Positions 1 through 10,624 of a stretch of DNA of 64,000 nt are shown here, piece by piece. The translations under genes and the position numbers were made by a program. Source of the DNA: Odontocerum albicorne (Eukaryota > Arthropoda > Insecta > Trichoptera > Odontoceridae); contig OX463865.1 of the NCBI GenBank assembly GCA_949825065.1, forward strand, positions 16,755,763 to 16,819,762, in the 5' to 3' direction. Each line of letters begins with the position of its first letter. The stretch's first letter is position 1. A model generated the notes under the pieces. The model saw only the letters and a list, made by a program, of their open reading frames with translations, made no database searches and was not told the origin of the DNA.

Positions 1-689
1 ATTATCATTCAGCATTTTCTTTTAGTGGGCGCATATCTATCACATTTATTTTTCTCCCCCTCTATCCTTTCATCGCCCTCAGCACCCTTCCAGCGAGGTG
101 GCCAAGACCAATTAAGGGTTTCATTCGGTCTTCGGATCACTTTATCATCACTAGCATTTATCGCCGCGAGGGAATCAGACAAATGGGTCACACACAATTG
201 CTGCAGACGTGGAAAAAAGATGAATCTGTGATTGATTGCACATTTACTAAGTGAATCAGAAAAAAAAGTAACGTTTAATGAACTTTTCATGTTGTTAACA
301 ATATTAAATCAGTTTTTTGTTTATAAAATAAAGTCGAAAAGACGAGTATCTCGCAATACGAAGACCTAAAATAAGTACGATGTTTTTCGGCTTACGAAAA
401 CCAAAATATTAAAATAATAAGCACTCCAAAAGCTTATTTTTGTACGAAATTTAAAAAGAATGATAATAGACTACTGCAATTGATTTTTTTTCACATTTAA
501 GTGTCAAATCATTCGTTTATAAAATAGTTCTCTACAATACAAATACCAAATAAATTGATAAATATTTTTTTCTCTTAAAAAATACTTTAATATATTCTTA
601 ACATATAAATAAATACATTCTGAAAGTACCAGTTCTTCTTGACTTTTTTAATACTTTTTGACATTTTGTTAAAAAAATTCAAACCATTA
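1..689. other. Unassigned A+T-rich stretch
   Basis: I recognise no gene or repeat family here. Short open frames exist on both strands near 9-290, but they overlap each other and match no family I know. Bases 60-230 are less A+T-rich than the rest. Confidence 0.4.
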
Positions 690-838
690 TTTATTTATTT
701 AACACTTTTATTGCAAATACATTTTTGGCGGGTTTATTGCCAGGCAAAAATCTCTTCCAAACAACCACACAAAAGTAAATGAAGCAAGTTACATTATCGC
801 AAAAAATATTTTAGTGACTATCCATCTAAATAAATTGT
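690..838 (-). repeat. Rpt-D copy
   Basis: The (TTTA)n tail is followed by 'aacacttttattgcaaatac' and a 'ggcgggtttattgccagg' core. The same order is seen near 1751, 32820 and 34045. The simple-repeat tail lies at the low-coordinate side, so the element reads on the minus strand. Its 3' part resembles the 3' part of SINE-A. Unclassified retroposon. Confidence 0.6.
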
Positions 839-842
839 CCAA

Positions 843-1148
843 TTATGTATCGAAAATAATTATTAAAATATATAATAATGTGTTGGAGCTCACCTTGATA
901 TATGTGAATAAAATTTGATATTGAAAAAAAAAACAGTAAAAAATTAAGAGTGATGCTGTGAAAATTGTGGACTTCAAAATGTTCACTTTCTAAACGGAGC
1001 TTTATAAATGGTTCAAATATTTATTGAAAATAGTTATTAAAATACTCGTATATAATAGTGTGTTGGATTCCGCCTTGATATATGTGAATAAAATTTAATA
1101 TTAACAAATATAGTAAAAAATTAAGAATTATGCAGTGAAAATTCGCGC
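843..1148. repeat. Two tandem copies of a ~175-bp unit
   Basis: The blocks starting near 843 and 1018 share 'cttgatatatgtgaataaaa', 'gtaaaaaattaaga' and 'gtgaaaatt' in the same order. They have diverged by many substitutions, so this is an old local duplication. Confidence 0.65.
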
Positions 1149-1189
1149 ACTTTCGCGCACATTTCGTTGAGTATCAATCAGTATATGAA

Positions 1190-1612
1190 TAAGAGTAGGA
1201 TTTTTACTGCGGAGATACGTGTACTAAGAAACATTTGTGGAGTGTCAATGTATGAAAGAAGGCGAAATGAGAACATTATAAATTAATGCACCTTTTAAAC
1301 AGATCTTGCGAGCAATATGAACAAACGAGCTATAAAATAGTTTGGACATGTGGAGAGAATATATACCTAATAGAGTATACAAGTCAGAGGTGCAAGATAT
1401 GCGTTGAAAATGTAGACTGAGTGAAACATGGGTAGATCAAGTGGACCATATTTTAAAAAAAGGAAAAGAATACAGTGTGAATAAAGTTATATAATACCTC
1501 ACGAATTGTATGAATTAAGACGAGTCGAAATTTGTGTCTTTGGATAGAAAAGGGTGAAGATCTGTTTTCTCTGCCTATTCCGTAAAATATGGTGTGTTCT
1601 GATGTGTATGTA
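1190..1612 (+). pseudogene. LINE-B C-terminal relic
   Basis: Broken translation on the plus strand still shows the order typical of this LINE tail: a 'WREYIPNRVYKSEV'-like stretch, 'WVDQVDHILKKGK', and 'DRKG*RSVFSAY' before the 3' end. Several stops and frameshifts are present. Other relics with the same 3' end occur throughout the window. It is a dead fragment of a non-LTR retrotransposon ORF2. Confidence 0.6.
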
Positions 1613-1618
1613 TGATTA

Positions 1619-2029
1619 CTGCCGTGGTCTAGTCAATAAGACGCTTGTATTCTAACCAAACTAAAGTTTTGGTGTTCGATTCCTGCTGTAATCCAGTTTT
1701 TTTTTTTTTTATATAAACGTTTTCACTTCCTCTTTAGCATCCTCATAAGCATTTATTTATTTAACACTTTTATTGCAAACACAATCTGGCGGGTTTATTG
1801 CCAGACGGCAATCTTTTCCAACCAACCAGACAAAAGTAAATGAAGCAAGTCGCATAAATCATTCAAATGACTATCCATCACCACAAAATCGATAAACACA
1901 TACGTGAGCATATGCCCACGAACCCCAATCATTCTGGTTATTTGGAGAAGATTTACACATGGCAAAACACCTGCCAGGTTATGCTATATATGAGTACAAC
2001 GAAAATGTAATAAAATATATGAGGATGAG
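1619..2029 (+). repeat. SINE-A copy split by Rpt-D
   Basis: The tRNA-like head 'ccgtggtctagtcaataaga' has a box A-like pattern, and 'ggtgttcgattcc' resembles box B. The head and middle end near 1750. The SINE-A tail ('tctggttatttggagaaga', 'aaaacacctgccaggtta') resumes near 1930 after a nested Rpt-D. RNA polymerase III-type SINE, not a functional tRNA. Confidence 0.6.
1751..1925 (-). repeat. Rpt-D nested in SINE-A
   Basis: Matches the 690, 32820 and 34045 copies: 'atttatttatttaacactt', 'ctggcgggtttattgccag', 'ccaaccaaccagacaaaagt', then 'aaacacatacgtgagcat'. It separates the two halves of one SINE-A, so it inserted later. Confidence 0.65.
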
Positions 2030-2090
2030 GCCAACTTTTGTTTGGATAGAAGACATATTCTCTCTGCTAACTACGCAAACAACTCGGTAT
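2030..2090 (+). repeat. LINE-B 3' fragment
   Basis: 'ggatgaggcc' followed by 'tggatagaagacatattctc' and 'tctgctaactacg' parallels the 3' coding end of LINE-B at 1540-1600 and 3155-3210. Very short. Confidence 0.4.
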
Positions 2091-2284
2091 ATTTATATTT
2101 GTGCTGTGATATTTTGAAACTAAAGCATACTTTGATGGAACTTTGGTAATTAAATGGCACTAGAAAAATGAGTAAATATTAAATTAATGTAAATAAATAC
2201 ATTTTTTATTAAAATATTCTCCAATATAACACTTAACCAAAGTTTATGGAGTTCCTATAGAATGAAATCAACCGAAATACTTCA

Positions 2285-2520
2285 AGGGGGACGTTTGGTG
2301 CCTCCACCCCACAACCCTCCAGCCCTTCAGGCTGGGGATCAGGGAGGGTGGAGCAAGGCTATTAGTCAGGGCAGTCAGGCGAAGCAGCTGTTACCTCCGT
2401 TGTTGGGGTAGATGGAAGCAGTCTACATCATTTGGGGTACTGGGACCGCGGTAAGAAAAAGATATCGCAAAAATCGAGACCCTTGTGTATCGGAATTAGT
2501 GAGTGCGATAGACCGTCACA
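2285..2520. other. G+C-rich island of unknown origin
   Basis: This block is markedly richer in G+C than its surroundings. It contains a small hairpin, 'ccagcccttcaggctgg', near 2318. I found no long frame and no second copy in the window. It could be part of a mobile element not otherwise represented here or a host regulatory segment. Confidence 0.35.
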
Positions 2521-2559
2521 ACGCACCAACTTAAAAGCTTCTTATAAAAAGGTTGTTAC

Positions 2560-3225
2560 AATTATTTTTACTATACACAATCGTTTTATGTATGGAACTG
2601 AAACTTGAATTTGACAGAAGAAGGATAAAAAAAAGATTAATGCTGTAGAGATAAGCATACTTTTGTGCAGTTAATTGAGAAGTGTTAATGTATGTACGTA
2701 TGAAAGCTTAATTAAGACATCAAAAATGTATGAATAGACAAAATTGATATTTTAACACTTGCCTTACTGTGCTAAACAATTCTGCCAGCCACTGTGCTGG
2801 ACGCTCAGCATCCAGTGAAAAATGTATGTTTTAAATTAAAATGATGCAAAATCTGCTAGGTTATCTTTTGTAATTAGCTATAAAATTATTTTAAGTCCTG
2901 GTCACTCACTATCCATCATAGGGTGGCAAGTGTTAAGTTAGATGAACAAAGGAGTTTTAAGGTCCTTTGGACATGTAGAGAGAATAGCTTAGCAAATATA
3001 CAAGTCAAAAGAGCAAGGTGTTCGTGAAAAAGATAGACCGAAGAAAACGTGGCAAAAGTAAGTGGATGAGATTTGAAAGAAGGTAAAGTGAGAAGTACAA
3101 AGGATACAATATTGTGCATGACGAGATGTATGAATGCGGAGAAGACGAAGTTGTGCACTTGGATAAAAAAATATGAGGATCTGTAATCCCTGCCTCCCCT
3201 GCAAGGGACACGGTGTAACGATATG
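2560..3225 (+). pseudogene. LINE-B relic interrupted by a MITE
   Basis: The left piece (2560-2755) includes 'gtatggaactgaaac' (the YGTET region of LINE-B). The right piece (2937-3225) runs from 'ggtcctttggacatgtagag' (FGHVE) through 'gaagaaaacgtggcaaaag' to 'cctcccctgcaagggacacg'. The two join cleanly if the TTAA-flanked insert at 2756-2932 is removed. Stops in all frames. Confidence 0.65.
2756..2932. mobile_element. 177-bp MITE with TTAA duplication
   Basis: The ends are the inverted repeats CACTTGCC...GGCAAGTG, flanked on both sides by TTAA (2752-2755 and 2933-2936). TTAA target choice is typical of piggyBac-type elements. There is no coding capacity. It sits inside a LINE-B relic. Confidence 0.75.
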
Positions 3226-3235
3226 TATATACACA

Positions 3236-3535
3236 AACACTGTTTATTCTACTTTTTGGGGAATAAACAGTGTTTAATAAAACAAATTACAATGTATTTA
3301 AACCTCCACAATGTTACAATATTTTTTTTACCTGGCGAGTTTATTGCCATGTGGCAATCTCTTCCAACCAACCAGAAATTTGTTTTTATAAGACCTAAGT
3401 GTTAACCAGAATGGAATCCTATTTTAAAAAATCTGGGTTCCAGCGGGGATCGAACCCGCAACCTCCGGATCGGCAGACAAGTGTCTTACCACCAGGCCAT
3501 GGAGGTCGAAATGTTAATGTCTTAATTATAAATAA
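3236..3535. mobile_element. PLE-2 inverted remnant
   Basis: A minus-sense 3' end ('aacactgtttattctacttt') meets a plus-sense 3' end ('ggaataaacagtgttt', 'taaaacaaattacaatg', 'aacctccacaatgtta') with almost no centre. The plus arm continues beyond a nested SINE-A at 3517 ('atgtcttaattataaataat'). Confidence 0.7.
3317..3509 (-). repeat. SINE-A, near full length
   Basis: On the minus strand the tRNA-like head reads with box A 'tggcctggtggtaagac' and box B 'gggttcgatcccc', then the body and the tail 'gccacatggcaataaactcg' (as on the complement). It is flanked by 'aatgtta' at 3310-3316 and 3510-3516, a likely TSD, and splits a PLE-2 arm. Confidence 0.75.
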
Positions 3536-3674
3536 TACATAATATACGAGTATATACAATAATTTTAGTTATACCTACGCATTTTTTTGCTATGCTTAAT
3601 TACTTGAATTATAAATATTTATTTTGATAACATTTATCAAAACTCAAACCGAACAATATCAAAATATGTATAAT

Positions 3675-3908
3675 ATGTATTTATTGCCTTGTGGCAATAT
3701 CTTCCAACCAACAAGAAAGTTATGTGTGGTTAAGTTAGTAAAACGCCTGTTTACCAGTCCATTGGTTGCGGGTTTAATTCTTATTTGTACATATTTTTTT
3801 TAAAGAATTCCACTCTGGTTGTCAATTAAAACTCGTATAAACACATTTCTGGCTGATTAAAAGAGATTTCCATGCGGCAATGAACCCACCAAGTTAAACT
3901 GTATACAA
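3675..3908. repeat. Two abutting SINE-A pieces
   Basis: Bases 3675-3720 are a minus-strand tail ('ttgtggcaatatcttccaac'). Bases 3722-3908 are a plus-strand copy with head ('gtggttaagttagtaaaac', 'ggttgcgggtttaattc') and tail ('ccatgcggcaatgaaccc'). Confidence 0.6.
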
Positions 3909-3959
3909 AAAAAAAGTATAATATAACGATGTAAAATTCAATAAATATATTAAAGAGAC

Positions 3960-4240
3960 CTGTTTTCTTTTTGGGTAGGTAAATAGTTCAAAGCGTCAGA
4001 CTTTCCTATCACGACACACATATTTCACCTCTTCCAACATATATACATCACCTATGATTTCTCTCACTTCTTCCATGTCCTTCTTTCATAATATTATTCA
4101 CTTGATCTAATCATTGTTTCCTTGATCTTACTCTGCTACATTTTTCACTCACATTTGCACTGTTTATTTCTTACGTAAGTTTTTCTTCATTTATTCGTTC
4201 TAGGCGCCCAAACCATCTCAAGTGCCCTACTTTATGGTAC
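3960..4240 (-). pseudogene. LINE-B 3' relic
   Basis: The minus strand carries the LINE-B tail order. On the plus strand this is 'cgacacacatatttcacct', then 'tcttccatgtccttctttc', 'tgcactgtttatttctta' and 'cattcgttctaggcgcccaaa'. No open frame survives. Confidence 0.55.
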
Positions 4241-4839
4241 CATCAAGTGCTCTACTTTATGGTACTCTTAAGTGGCCGACTTTGGCAGATGTCTGTATTA
4301 TAGATTACTTAGGCAGATGCCTGTTTTATAGATAACTGTGTTACGTAAAAAGTGAAAAAAAATAAAATAAAAAATAAAAAATATCGTCAATTTCCGCATA
4401 TGTCGAGGCTTATTTATAATTTTTCCAAACTTTACTAAATCTATCAGTGATTTCTTAAGCAAAGTCTCACTTCATTACCTTCTCCGACAGAAAGCCGTAA
4501 CTTCAACTTGTCTACACTTTTATCTGCCTCATAACCGTAAAACGTCTGGTGGTTACCTACTCCGCAACTGCCATTCATAACTTCTTCTCTCCTCTTCTCT
4601 TCTCTTCTGATAGTTTCCAAGTCATATTAAGTTAGTAATATGTTACCTTTATACCCTCTTACGTAAATTTTGCGAGAAAATATGCCTAGATACATAGACG
4701 GTTTTAACAATATATTGTATATGAAGGGAGGGTATAAAAATGTGTATCGTAAATTCAATTATTATAAAAAAGCTTTTCGCAAGATGATTTTCAATTTTTA
4801 TGTTAAACGCTTTAACCTTTCAAAGCCCTTAAAAACCAG
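4241..4839. other. Unassigned, with short local repeats
   Basis: Small duplications are visible near 4220-4330 ('ctactttatggta' twice; 'ggcagatg.ctg.ttatagat' twice). Otherwise A+T-rich DNA with no recognised gene. A 60-codon frame at 4670-4852 has no recognisable motif and is probably chance. Confidence 0.35.
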
Positions 4840-5196
4840 TTCACAAATATAACTTGAAAGGGTTGACATAGCTTATAATGAAAACTATTATCTCACGGCG
4901 AAAACAATCAAATGACGAAAGCCTTAAGATTTTCTTTAGCCTTCACACCCTTAAAATTTTAAGAGATATTTATTTAATGCAGTTAAAAAAATATTCAAAT
5001 TATTGTTAATTTTTACTAAATTCGGGAAAAATAGAAGAGAAATATTAACAATTAAAGGAAAACAAAGGACGTTTGAAAGAAAAGGAAAATTTGGAATATT
5101 TTATACGTCGAATAAAGCTGACTGGAATAATTAATAATCTTGTGCGTTACTTTGGTCAGAATTTTTAATTCCGTATACCTGTCAAATTATATGTAA
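4840..5196 (+). repeat. Rpt-P copy 1
   Basis: Shares ordered blocks with 5834-7040: 'tagcttataatgaaaact', 'ttttctttagccttcacac', 'aataatcttgtgcgttac' and 'ggtcagaattttta'. No coding content. It ends at the inverted terminus of a mariner-like element. Confidence 0.6.
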
Positions 5197-5752
5197 AGGG
5201 TCTTTAAAATTTAGCGGTTTTTTCGATAAATTTTTTTTTAAATTCTTGAATAAAACGCACAATTTTCTTTGATTTCAAAAAACTTTTTAATGGTCATTAA
5301 AGTATAATGAATGCCATTTAAACCCAATAAACAATATATACCAAATGTTCACCTCTTGCAGCTCCGCAGATGTCCACTCTTTTGTCAAAATTTTCCATGA
5401 CATTTTGGCATAATTGCGGTTGTAACTCACCAATAATGCGAATAATTTCGTCCTTCAGCTCAGGAATTGATTGGGGGTCATTCTTATAGACCTGGATTTT
5501 CACGTAACCCCAGAGAAAATAGTCCAACGGTGTCAGATCACATGATCTTGGTGGCCAATTAACATCACCCTTTCCGGAGATTACAATAGATGCAATAATT
5601 ATCAATTTGAACGCGTTGTTATATTGTACACGACTCCATTTTTATAAATGTCATACATTATACTTCGCAAATGTTACAAGACCCAGGCAAGTTCGCGACG
5701 CCATCTGTGTTTTATTCAAGAGTTTAAAAAACCGCTCAATTTGAAAGACCCT
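5197..5752 (-). mobile_element. Internally deleted IS630/mariner-like element
   Basis: The termini are inverted repeats: left 'agggtctttaaaatttagcg' and right 'cgctcaatttgaaagaccct' are complementary with a few differences. Between them lies only the 3' end of a transposase gene on the minus strand. Confidence 0.7.
5318..5605 (-). pseudogene. Mariner-like transposase C-terminal fragment
   Basis: About 80 residues of the catalytic C-terminus. The run 'WPPRSCDLTPLDYFLWGYVK' carries the third acidic residue of the DDE/D triad (the D of TPLD), followed by the usual 'ELKDEIIRIIGELQPQL' helix and 'GEHLVYI' end. Residues before 'GKGDVNWPP' do not match the family, which fits an internal deletion that removed the DNA-binding region and the first two catalytic acids. 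It cannot encode active enzyme. DD37E/maT-type membership is a guess. Confidence 0.75.
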
Positions 5753-5833
5753 ATATTTATACTATAGAGCCATTTCCCTGTTGGGGTAGGCTAAGAGGAC
5801 ACGCCTAACCTAACCTTATCTTTCGAGGGCCTT

Positions 5834-7040
5834 AAAAATAGTCAAAAAAATGTCACTTGAAAATACTGTAATAGCTTATAATGAAAACTTTTCCAGGATC
5901 GTAAAAATTATTAAATGAAAAAAACCTTGGGATTTTCTTTAACCTTCACACCCTTAAAACGTTGACAGATATCTATTTAACACAGTAACGTAAACTCTCT
6001 CTCTCTCCCTGGCTCCATCCCAACTCATTGTCTGCGAAGACTGTTGGGGTCAGCTCTCCTTGTCCTCAGGTTGTATGCTCTTCTGTCCCGGACTACGTTC
6101 CCCAGGCCGTGCCTCTGCATCAGGTTATCTTTTTGCACCACCCATGAATTATTTGGTCTTCATCTGGTTGTTATTCGAGGAAGGTCCATGGAGATTGCGT
6201 GGTTCACAATGTGATCGGGTACTTTGCGGCCAACGTGCCCATACCATCTCAATCGCCTCTCTTCCATCTTACTGTTGATGTCTGTAACACCTAGGCTTCC
6301 ACGAATGCGTGAGCTTTTTATTTTGTCTCTTAGGGACACACCAGCTGACCGTCTTAGCATGCGCATTTCAGCAGTTTCTAGTTGCCTAGAGTAAGAGTTA
6401 TACATCGTCCAGCATTCGGAGCCATAGAGGAGTGCGGGTCTGACAATCGTTTGGTATACTTTTCATTTTAACTTGACTGGCATTTTCGGATCACATAGAA
6501 CTCCCGTCATTGATCTAAACTTCATCCATCCCACACTAATTCTGTTACATCTGCTGCACATCCTCCATCGCTATGGATGAGTGACCCAAGATACTTAAAA
6601 GAGTCACAATTTGGTAATGTTTCTCCATCCATGTGAATTACGGGAGTGACAGCATTTGTGTTCTCGAATGGTAGGTACAGATACTCTGTTTTCTTTCTGC
6701 TCAGTCTCAATCCATTGTCCTCCAAGATTCTTCTCCACCTTTCCAGACTATTTTGCAGGTCTTCGTGTTTTTCACTTATTAATACGATATCGTCTGCAAA
6801 TAATAGGATCAATAACACAGTAACGTAAACTCAAAATATATATTAAAATTATAATTTATTTATACGAAATTCATGATCAGTATAAATCATGAAAATAAAA
6901 CACAGATATTTACAAAGAGAAAATAAGCGATATTGAAAAGGAAAGAAAAATCGGGAATCTACCTACCATGTATGTTTAATAACGTTGATTTGAAGTATTA
7001 ATAATTTTGTGCGTTACGTTAGTCAGGATTTTTACCTACA
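5834..7040 (+). repeat. Rpt-P copy 2 split by RTE-A
   Basis: Left part 5834-5997 and right part 6813-7040 together parallel Rpt-P copy 1 in block order. The RTE-A insertion divides them, with its TSD drawn from Rpt-P sequence. Confidence 0.6.
5998..6812 (-). mobile_element. RTE-A LINE, 5'-truncated insertion
   Basis: A 20-bp direct repeat, 'taacacagtaacgtaaactc', brackets it (5978-5997 and 6813-6832). This is the hallmark of target-primed reverse transcription. The minus strand encodes RT motif C 'FADDIVLIS', the 'GLRLSRKKTEYLYL' and 'FKYLGSLIHSDGG' blocks (6522-6818), then 'LRWYGHV' (6160-6405). The 3' end is a short (GA)n-like run. The two coding blocks are in different frames, so the copy is dead on arrival or mutated. 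RTE clade by these motifs. Confidence 0.85.
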
Positions 7041-7044
7041 TATA

Positions 7045-7635
7045 TTCAGACCATCACGTCGTTTCCCTGTCGAGGTAGGCAGAGGGGGCAGAGATCCAGA
7101 TTTTAATACCGCGACACACATATTTCGCTTTCTCAAACAACTCCTACGGCTTATTACATTTATTTCTATCAAAATATCGCTCTATTGATCCAACTCCACT
7201 TGATCCAACTGCACTTGATTCACACTTCACTTATTCCAAATACTTTCTAGATCTTCCCCTATCAAATCTATCAATCACATTTGCAGTGTATACACTTTCT
7301 TGTACGATTTCTCCAACTTTCTAAGTATTCCTTTTTGAATATCATTAATTTGATCCAACCATACTTTCCTTGGTATTCTTACACGCCTTCCACGTTTAAA
7401 TTCTTCCATTTGCATTAAATATCGGTTTTGTTAGTATTTACTCATTCCTTTGTTCTACACGTCCAACCCATATCTTTTTCATCTTACTTAATACATCAGC
7501 ATTAGGTTTTGATTCCTCCCTGTTTACACTTTTCAGTATTCTGTTATTCATTGTCATCCAATGTATTATTCTCAGTACACGCATTTCTACAACGTTCATT
7601 CGGCTCCTTTCAATATTTTTCACGTATAATCTCCA
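7045..7635 (-). pseudogene. LINE-B C-terminal relic
   Basis: On the minus strand 7438-7623 reads 'NVVEMRVLRIIHWMT', the post-RT 'VEMR.LR...G.T' block of LINEs, then 'LSKMKKIWVGRVEQRNE'. The 3' coding end follows ('gtttccctgtcgaggtaggc' on the plus strand, near 7060). Frames are broken. Confidence 0.65.
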
Positions 7636-7639
7636 AACA

Positions 7640-7885
7640 TCGAAGTTAATGATGGGGGTTTTGTTTATGTGTAATCAAAAATCGGAAAGAAGTATCGATT
7701 TATTTTTTCATGCTAAATATCCTCAGTGAGATACAGGCAAAAGCCTAGTTTACTGGGGATACGACAAATGATAGCCAACAAACCCAGATCCATTAAAATT
7801 GTATTTTCAAATTAAATTACCTGCGGTTTTTCACAAATGATGTTTATTTCTTGTCATGTGTTATAATAAATAAATAAATAAAATT
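7640..7885 (+). repeat. Rpt-M 3' end
   Basis: Contains the diagnostic 'cctcagtgagatacaggcaa', 'aagcctagtttactggggat' and a 3' tail of (AATA)n after 'cttgtcatgtgt'. Six other copies lie in the window. The simple-repeat tail suggests LINE-mediated retroposition. Confidence 0.75.
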
Positions 7886-8935
7886 AATTATAGAATACCC
7901 CTGTGGACTGCCACCTTGGCAAAATTTAATATTGTCTAGTTCGAGTATATATGTTTTACTATCTAATTAACTTTGTTTTTTTTTCGCTACACGCCATTTA
8001 ATATTTCTCGTAACCCTACCATTAGGAAACCTGTCAAAAAATTTGCAAAACTTCTCCCAAAAAATTAAATTTAAAGAAGAATGAAATTTAAAAATATTAA
8101 ACCCGATTTTCTGACAGCCAATTCTCTATTAAGGTTAACATGAAACAAATTAATTTATTTTTATTGCACTATTTAAAACTTGAGTCCTAGTTTAAAGGGG
8201 CACAGTTAAAAAAAAGGGGTAGATATAAGTACTATTAATGATAATTAAAGAAAAAAATCGTGAAATGGATACACTGTTACATATAGAACAAGAAGTTTCA
8301 GTTTTTGTAGCTTGTATACATCGTGTCTTTCTCTATTAAATCACTTATAATTACGAGTAGCCATACTTCGACTAAATTTGAATCGATCTCAGACTGTTTG
8401 CTGACAGTTGGGCTGAACATTTATATTTTTGAGCGTCTCGTGCAGTGCGTTATTATTTATATCACTTGTTCGACATACTTTCCTTAGCCTTAAGTCAACT
8501 CACCAAAGAAGATATTTTATGAGAGTCACGAGTAAGACATGCGAGCTACAAATCTAGACCAAGCAAACGATTTCGTGACAAACAAATATCGATGCTTCAA
8601 AACTTCATGATTTATACTCTATGGTGCTATTGAATCTTCAATATTTGTCAGAGATGTCACTGCTGATATGTATCAAGTAGTTTAAGTTATTATTTACAGA
8701 GAATCCATGACTTAAACCCATTTATAAGATGTGGTATGATAAAAACTTGACTGCTGTTTTGGTTTTCAGTGTTAGATCACGATTATTAAACACTTGTCCG
8801 CAAAGATCCCAATACACCCGAGAAGCAGTGATCAATATATTCTGAATATCATCATCTATGATTGTTTTATATATGAATACATATATACCACTTTTTTGTT
8901 ATATAACAATATAACAAAGGTAGAATACGTTATAA
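7886..8935. other. Unassigned, apparently single-copy
   Basis: I recognise no repeat family, RNA gene or coding frame here. It is among the longer stretches not repeated elsewhere in the window, so it may be original host intergenic DNA. Confidence 0.35.
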
Positions 8936-8937
8936 AG

Positions 8938-9200
8938 GTGTGCAAAATAATGAAGGGGCAATGGGCAGGACACGAGCCAGAATTTCAGACTCCCGATGGA
9001 CATTCGAAATAATCCAATGGTACCCAAGAGACATAAAGAGGCCCAGAAGAAAACCGAAGGTACGCTGGATATATGAAATCAGGAAGCATGGCAGCATCAC
9101 ATGGCATCAACGAGCCAAAAACCGAACTATTTGGAGCCAACTTGGGGAGACTTTCATCCAGCAGTGGATCGACCCTGGTTGACAATGATGATGATATACC
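8938..9200 (+). pseudogene. RTE-type LINE C-terminus
   Basis: The frame at 8940-9182 reads 'RTRARISDSRWTFEIIQWYP', 'RDIKRPRRKPKVRWIYEIRK' and 'LGETFIQQWIDPG'. These match the conserved tail of RTE-type LINE polyproteins (DRW...EW.PR..KR..GRP..RW...I; EA/ETY.QQW). It stops at TGA, followed by the short GAT-rich tail 'gacaatgatgatgatata' usual for RTE 3' ends. Only about 80 codons remain. Confidence 0.75.
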
Positions 9201-9234
9201 ACTATGCCACCTATATATTGCGATAGGCAGAAAT

Positions 9235-9665
9235 AAGAGAGTTTCAGAGTTTCCTATCGTGACGAATATAGTTCGCCTCTTCAACATATATTAACCTTTT
9301 TACCCAGCTCCTACGATTTTTAACATTTTTTTCTTATAAAATATCGTACACTTCTATTTATGTCTTCCTTGGTCTTCCTCTACCACACTTTTGACTAACA
9401 TTTGCACTGTATATTTGTTTTATTAGCCTTTCTTCATTCATTCGTTTCACGTGCCCAAACTATCTCACAGTGATTTTCTTCATCTTATTCAACATATCAG
9501 CCTTAAGTACGCACTCGTTCCTAATCACTTCATTATATTTTCTGACATACATAGTCACACCATATATTCTTCTAATTGTACGCATTTTGTACCGGATTTA
9601 TTCGATTTTTTTCAGCCTTGTCGCACATCTATGTTTTACCCCTATACATAGTTGAGACTAAAATA
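9235..9665 (-). pseudogene. LINE-B 3' relic
   Basis: Same plus-strand word order as the 3960, 7045 and 40455 copies: 'cctatcgtgacgaatata', 'tggtcttcctctaccaca', 'tgcactgtatatttgtttt', 'cattcgtttcacgtgcccaa'. Coding frames lost. Confidence 0.6.
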
Positions 9666-9669
9666 TGCT

Positions 9670-10070
9670 CAATGCTAGAATAAAATTATTAAAACTTGAA
9701 AAAAAAAATTCGAATCACAATTCTCGCAAGCGAAATATTTTCCCGCACGTTAATTAGATAAAATATAAAAAAAACAACGAAAATGTGGTGGAAGGAAAGT
9801 ACTTGTACACTCTTTCTCTCTGTCTCGTTAATGCCTATTCAAACAACGGAAAAAGGAAAATATGACGAGATATTCTCATGACCCGAAGCGAAGAACTCTG
9901 CAGGGGGAAGAGTCTGATTGGTGCCCCTGTTTTCTGTTATGGGCAGTCAAAAAGGGAGTTGATGCACAGTGATTGGAAAATGAAGATTACATAAAAAAAA
10001 ATATTTGATTCATTCATTCGTATAATACAAACGACCATTTTTATTGCATTTTGTACTTTATTAGATTGTT
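9670..10070. other. Unassigned
   Basis: No recognised family. Bases 9885-9965 are more G+C-rich than the surroundings. No frame worth reporting. Confidence 0.35.
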
Positions 10071-10071
10071 T

Positions 10072-10252
10072 GTAATTGGTTTATTTCCATGTGCCAATCT
10101 CTGCCAACCAATCAAAAAGATGTTCAAAAGAATTTAAGTCAATACCTGACTGAAACTTTTATCTTTCCCTATCGTTGAATTCCTTTCCAATTAAAATGGA
10201 TTTTAACAGAAATCGGTTCTGCAACCTTCAGGATAAAAGACAGACATCTTTT
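10072..10252 (-). repeat. SINE-A, degraded
   Basis: Tail ('ttatttccatgtgccaatct') at the left, body, then a decayed head ('cggttctgcaaccttcagga') at the right. This is the order expected of a minus-strand SINE-A. Confidence 0.6.
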
Positions 10253-10286
10253 TTTATAGTTTAAAGTTTTATTTTACAGTTAATTA

Positions 10287-10497
10287 AATCTTCTTCTTCC
10301 TCTTGGTTTAGGTCGTATGACCTGTTTGTGACGGTGAGCTGTCCTGGGATGATGACGTCCAGCTGTCCTTCCACCTTTTCGGCGGCCTTCCTGGTAATCT
10401 CCTGCTGCTAGAGATTGAAGTCTTAGCGATTTTTGCCAGTCTTGTATCCTCCATGCGGTCAACATGATCCAAGTTAACAAAATGACAAGTTAATTAC
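10287..10497 (-). mobile_element. Very short RTE-like 3' end
   Basis: Flanked by the 9-bp direct repeat 'agttaatta' (10278-10286 and 10498-10506). On the minus strand the insert ends in a GAA-rich run ('gaggaagaagaag'), like RTE 3' tails. Its short frame (10280-10480) ends in 'RPKPRGRRRFN' and has no firm domain. Confidence 0.45.
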
Positions 10498-10624
10498 AAA
10501 AATCAATGTATTTTAACTTACTTTATACTTGTCTAGAAAAATAACGTTTAAAAAAATATAAACTATCCAACATCAAAACAAAATTATAAAATTAAACAAT
10601 AAAAAAAAAGAAACACAAACAAAT

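Noticed and set aside
9..290. Overlapping short frames on both strands at the window start
   Set aside because: No motif, mutually overlapping, and no second copy. Probably chance in a less A+T-rich patch.
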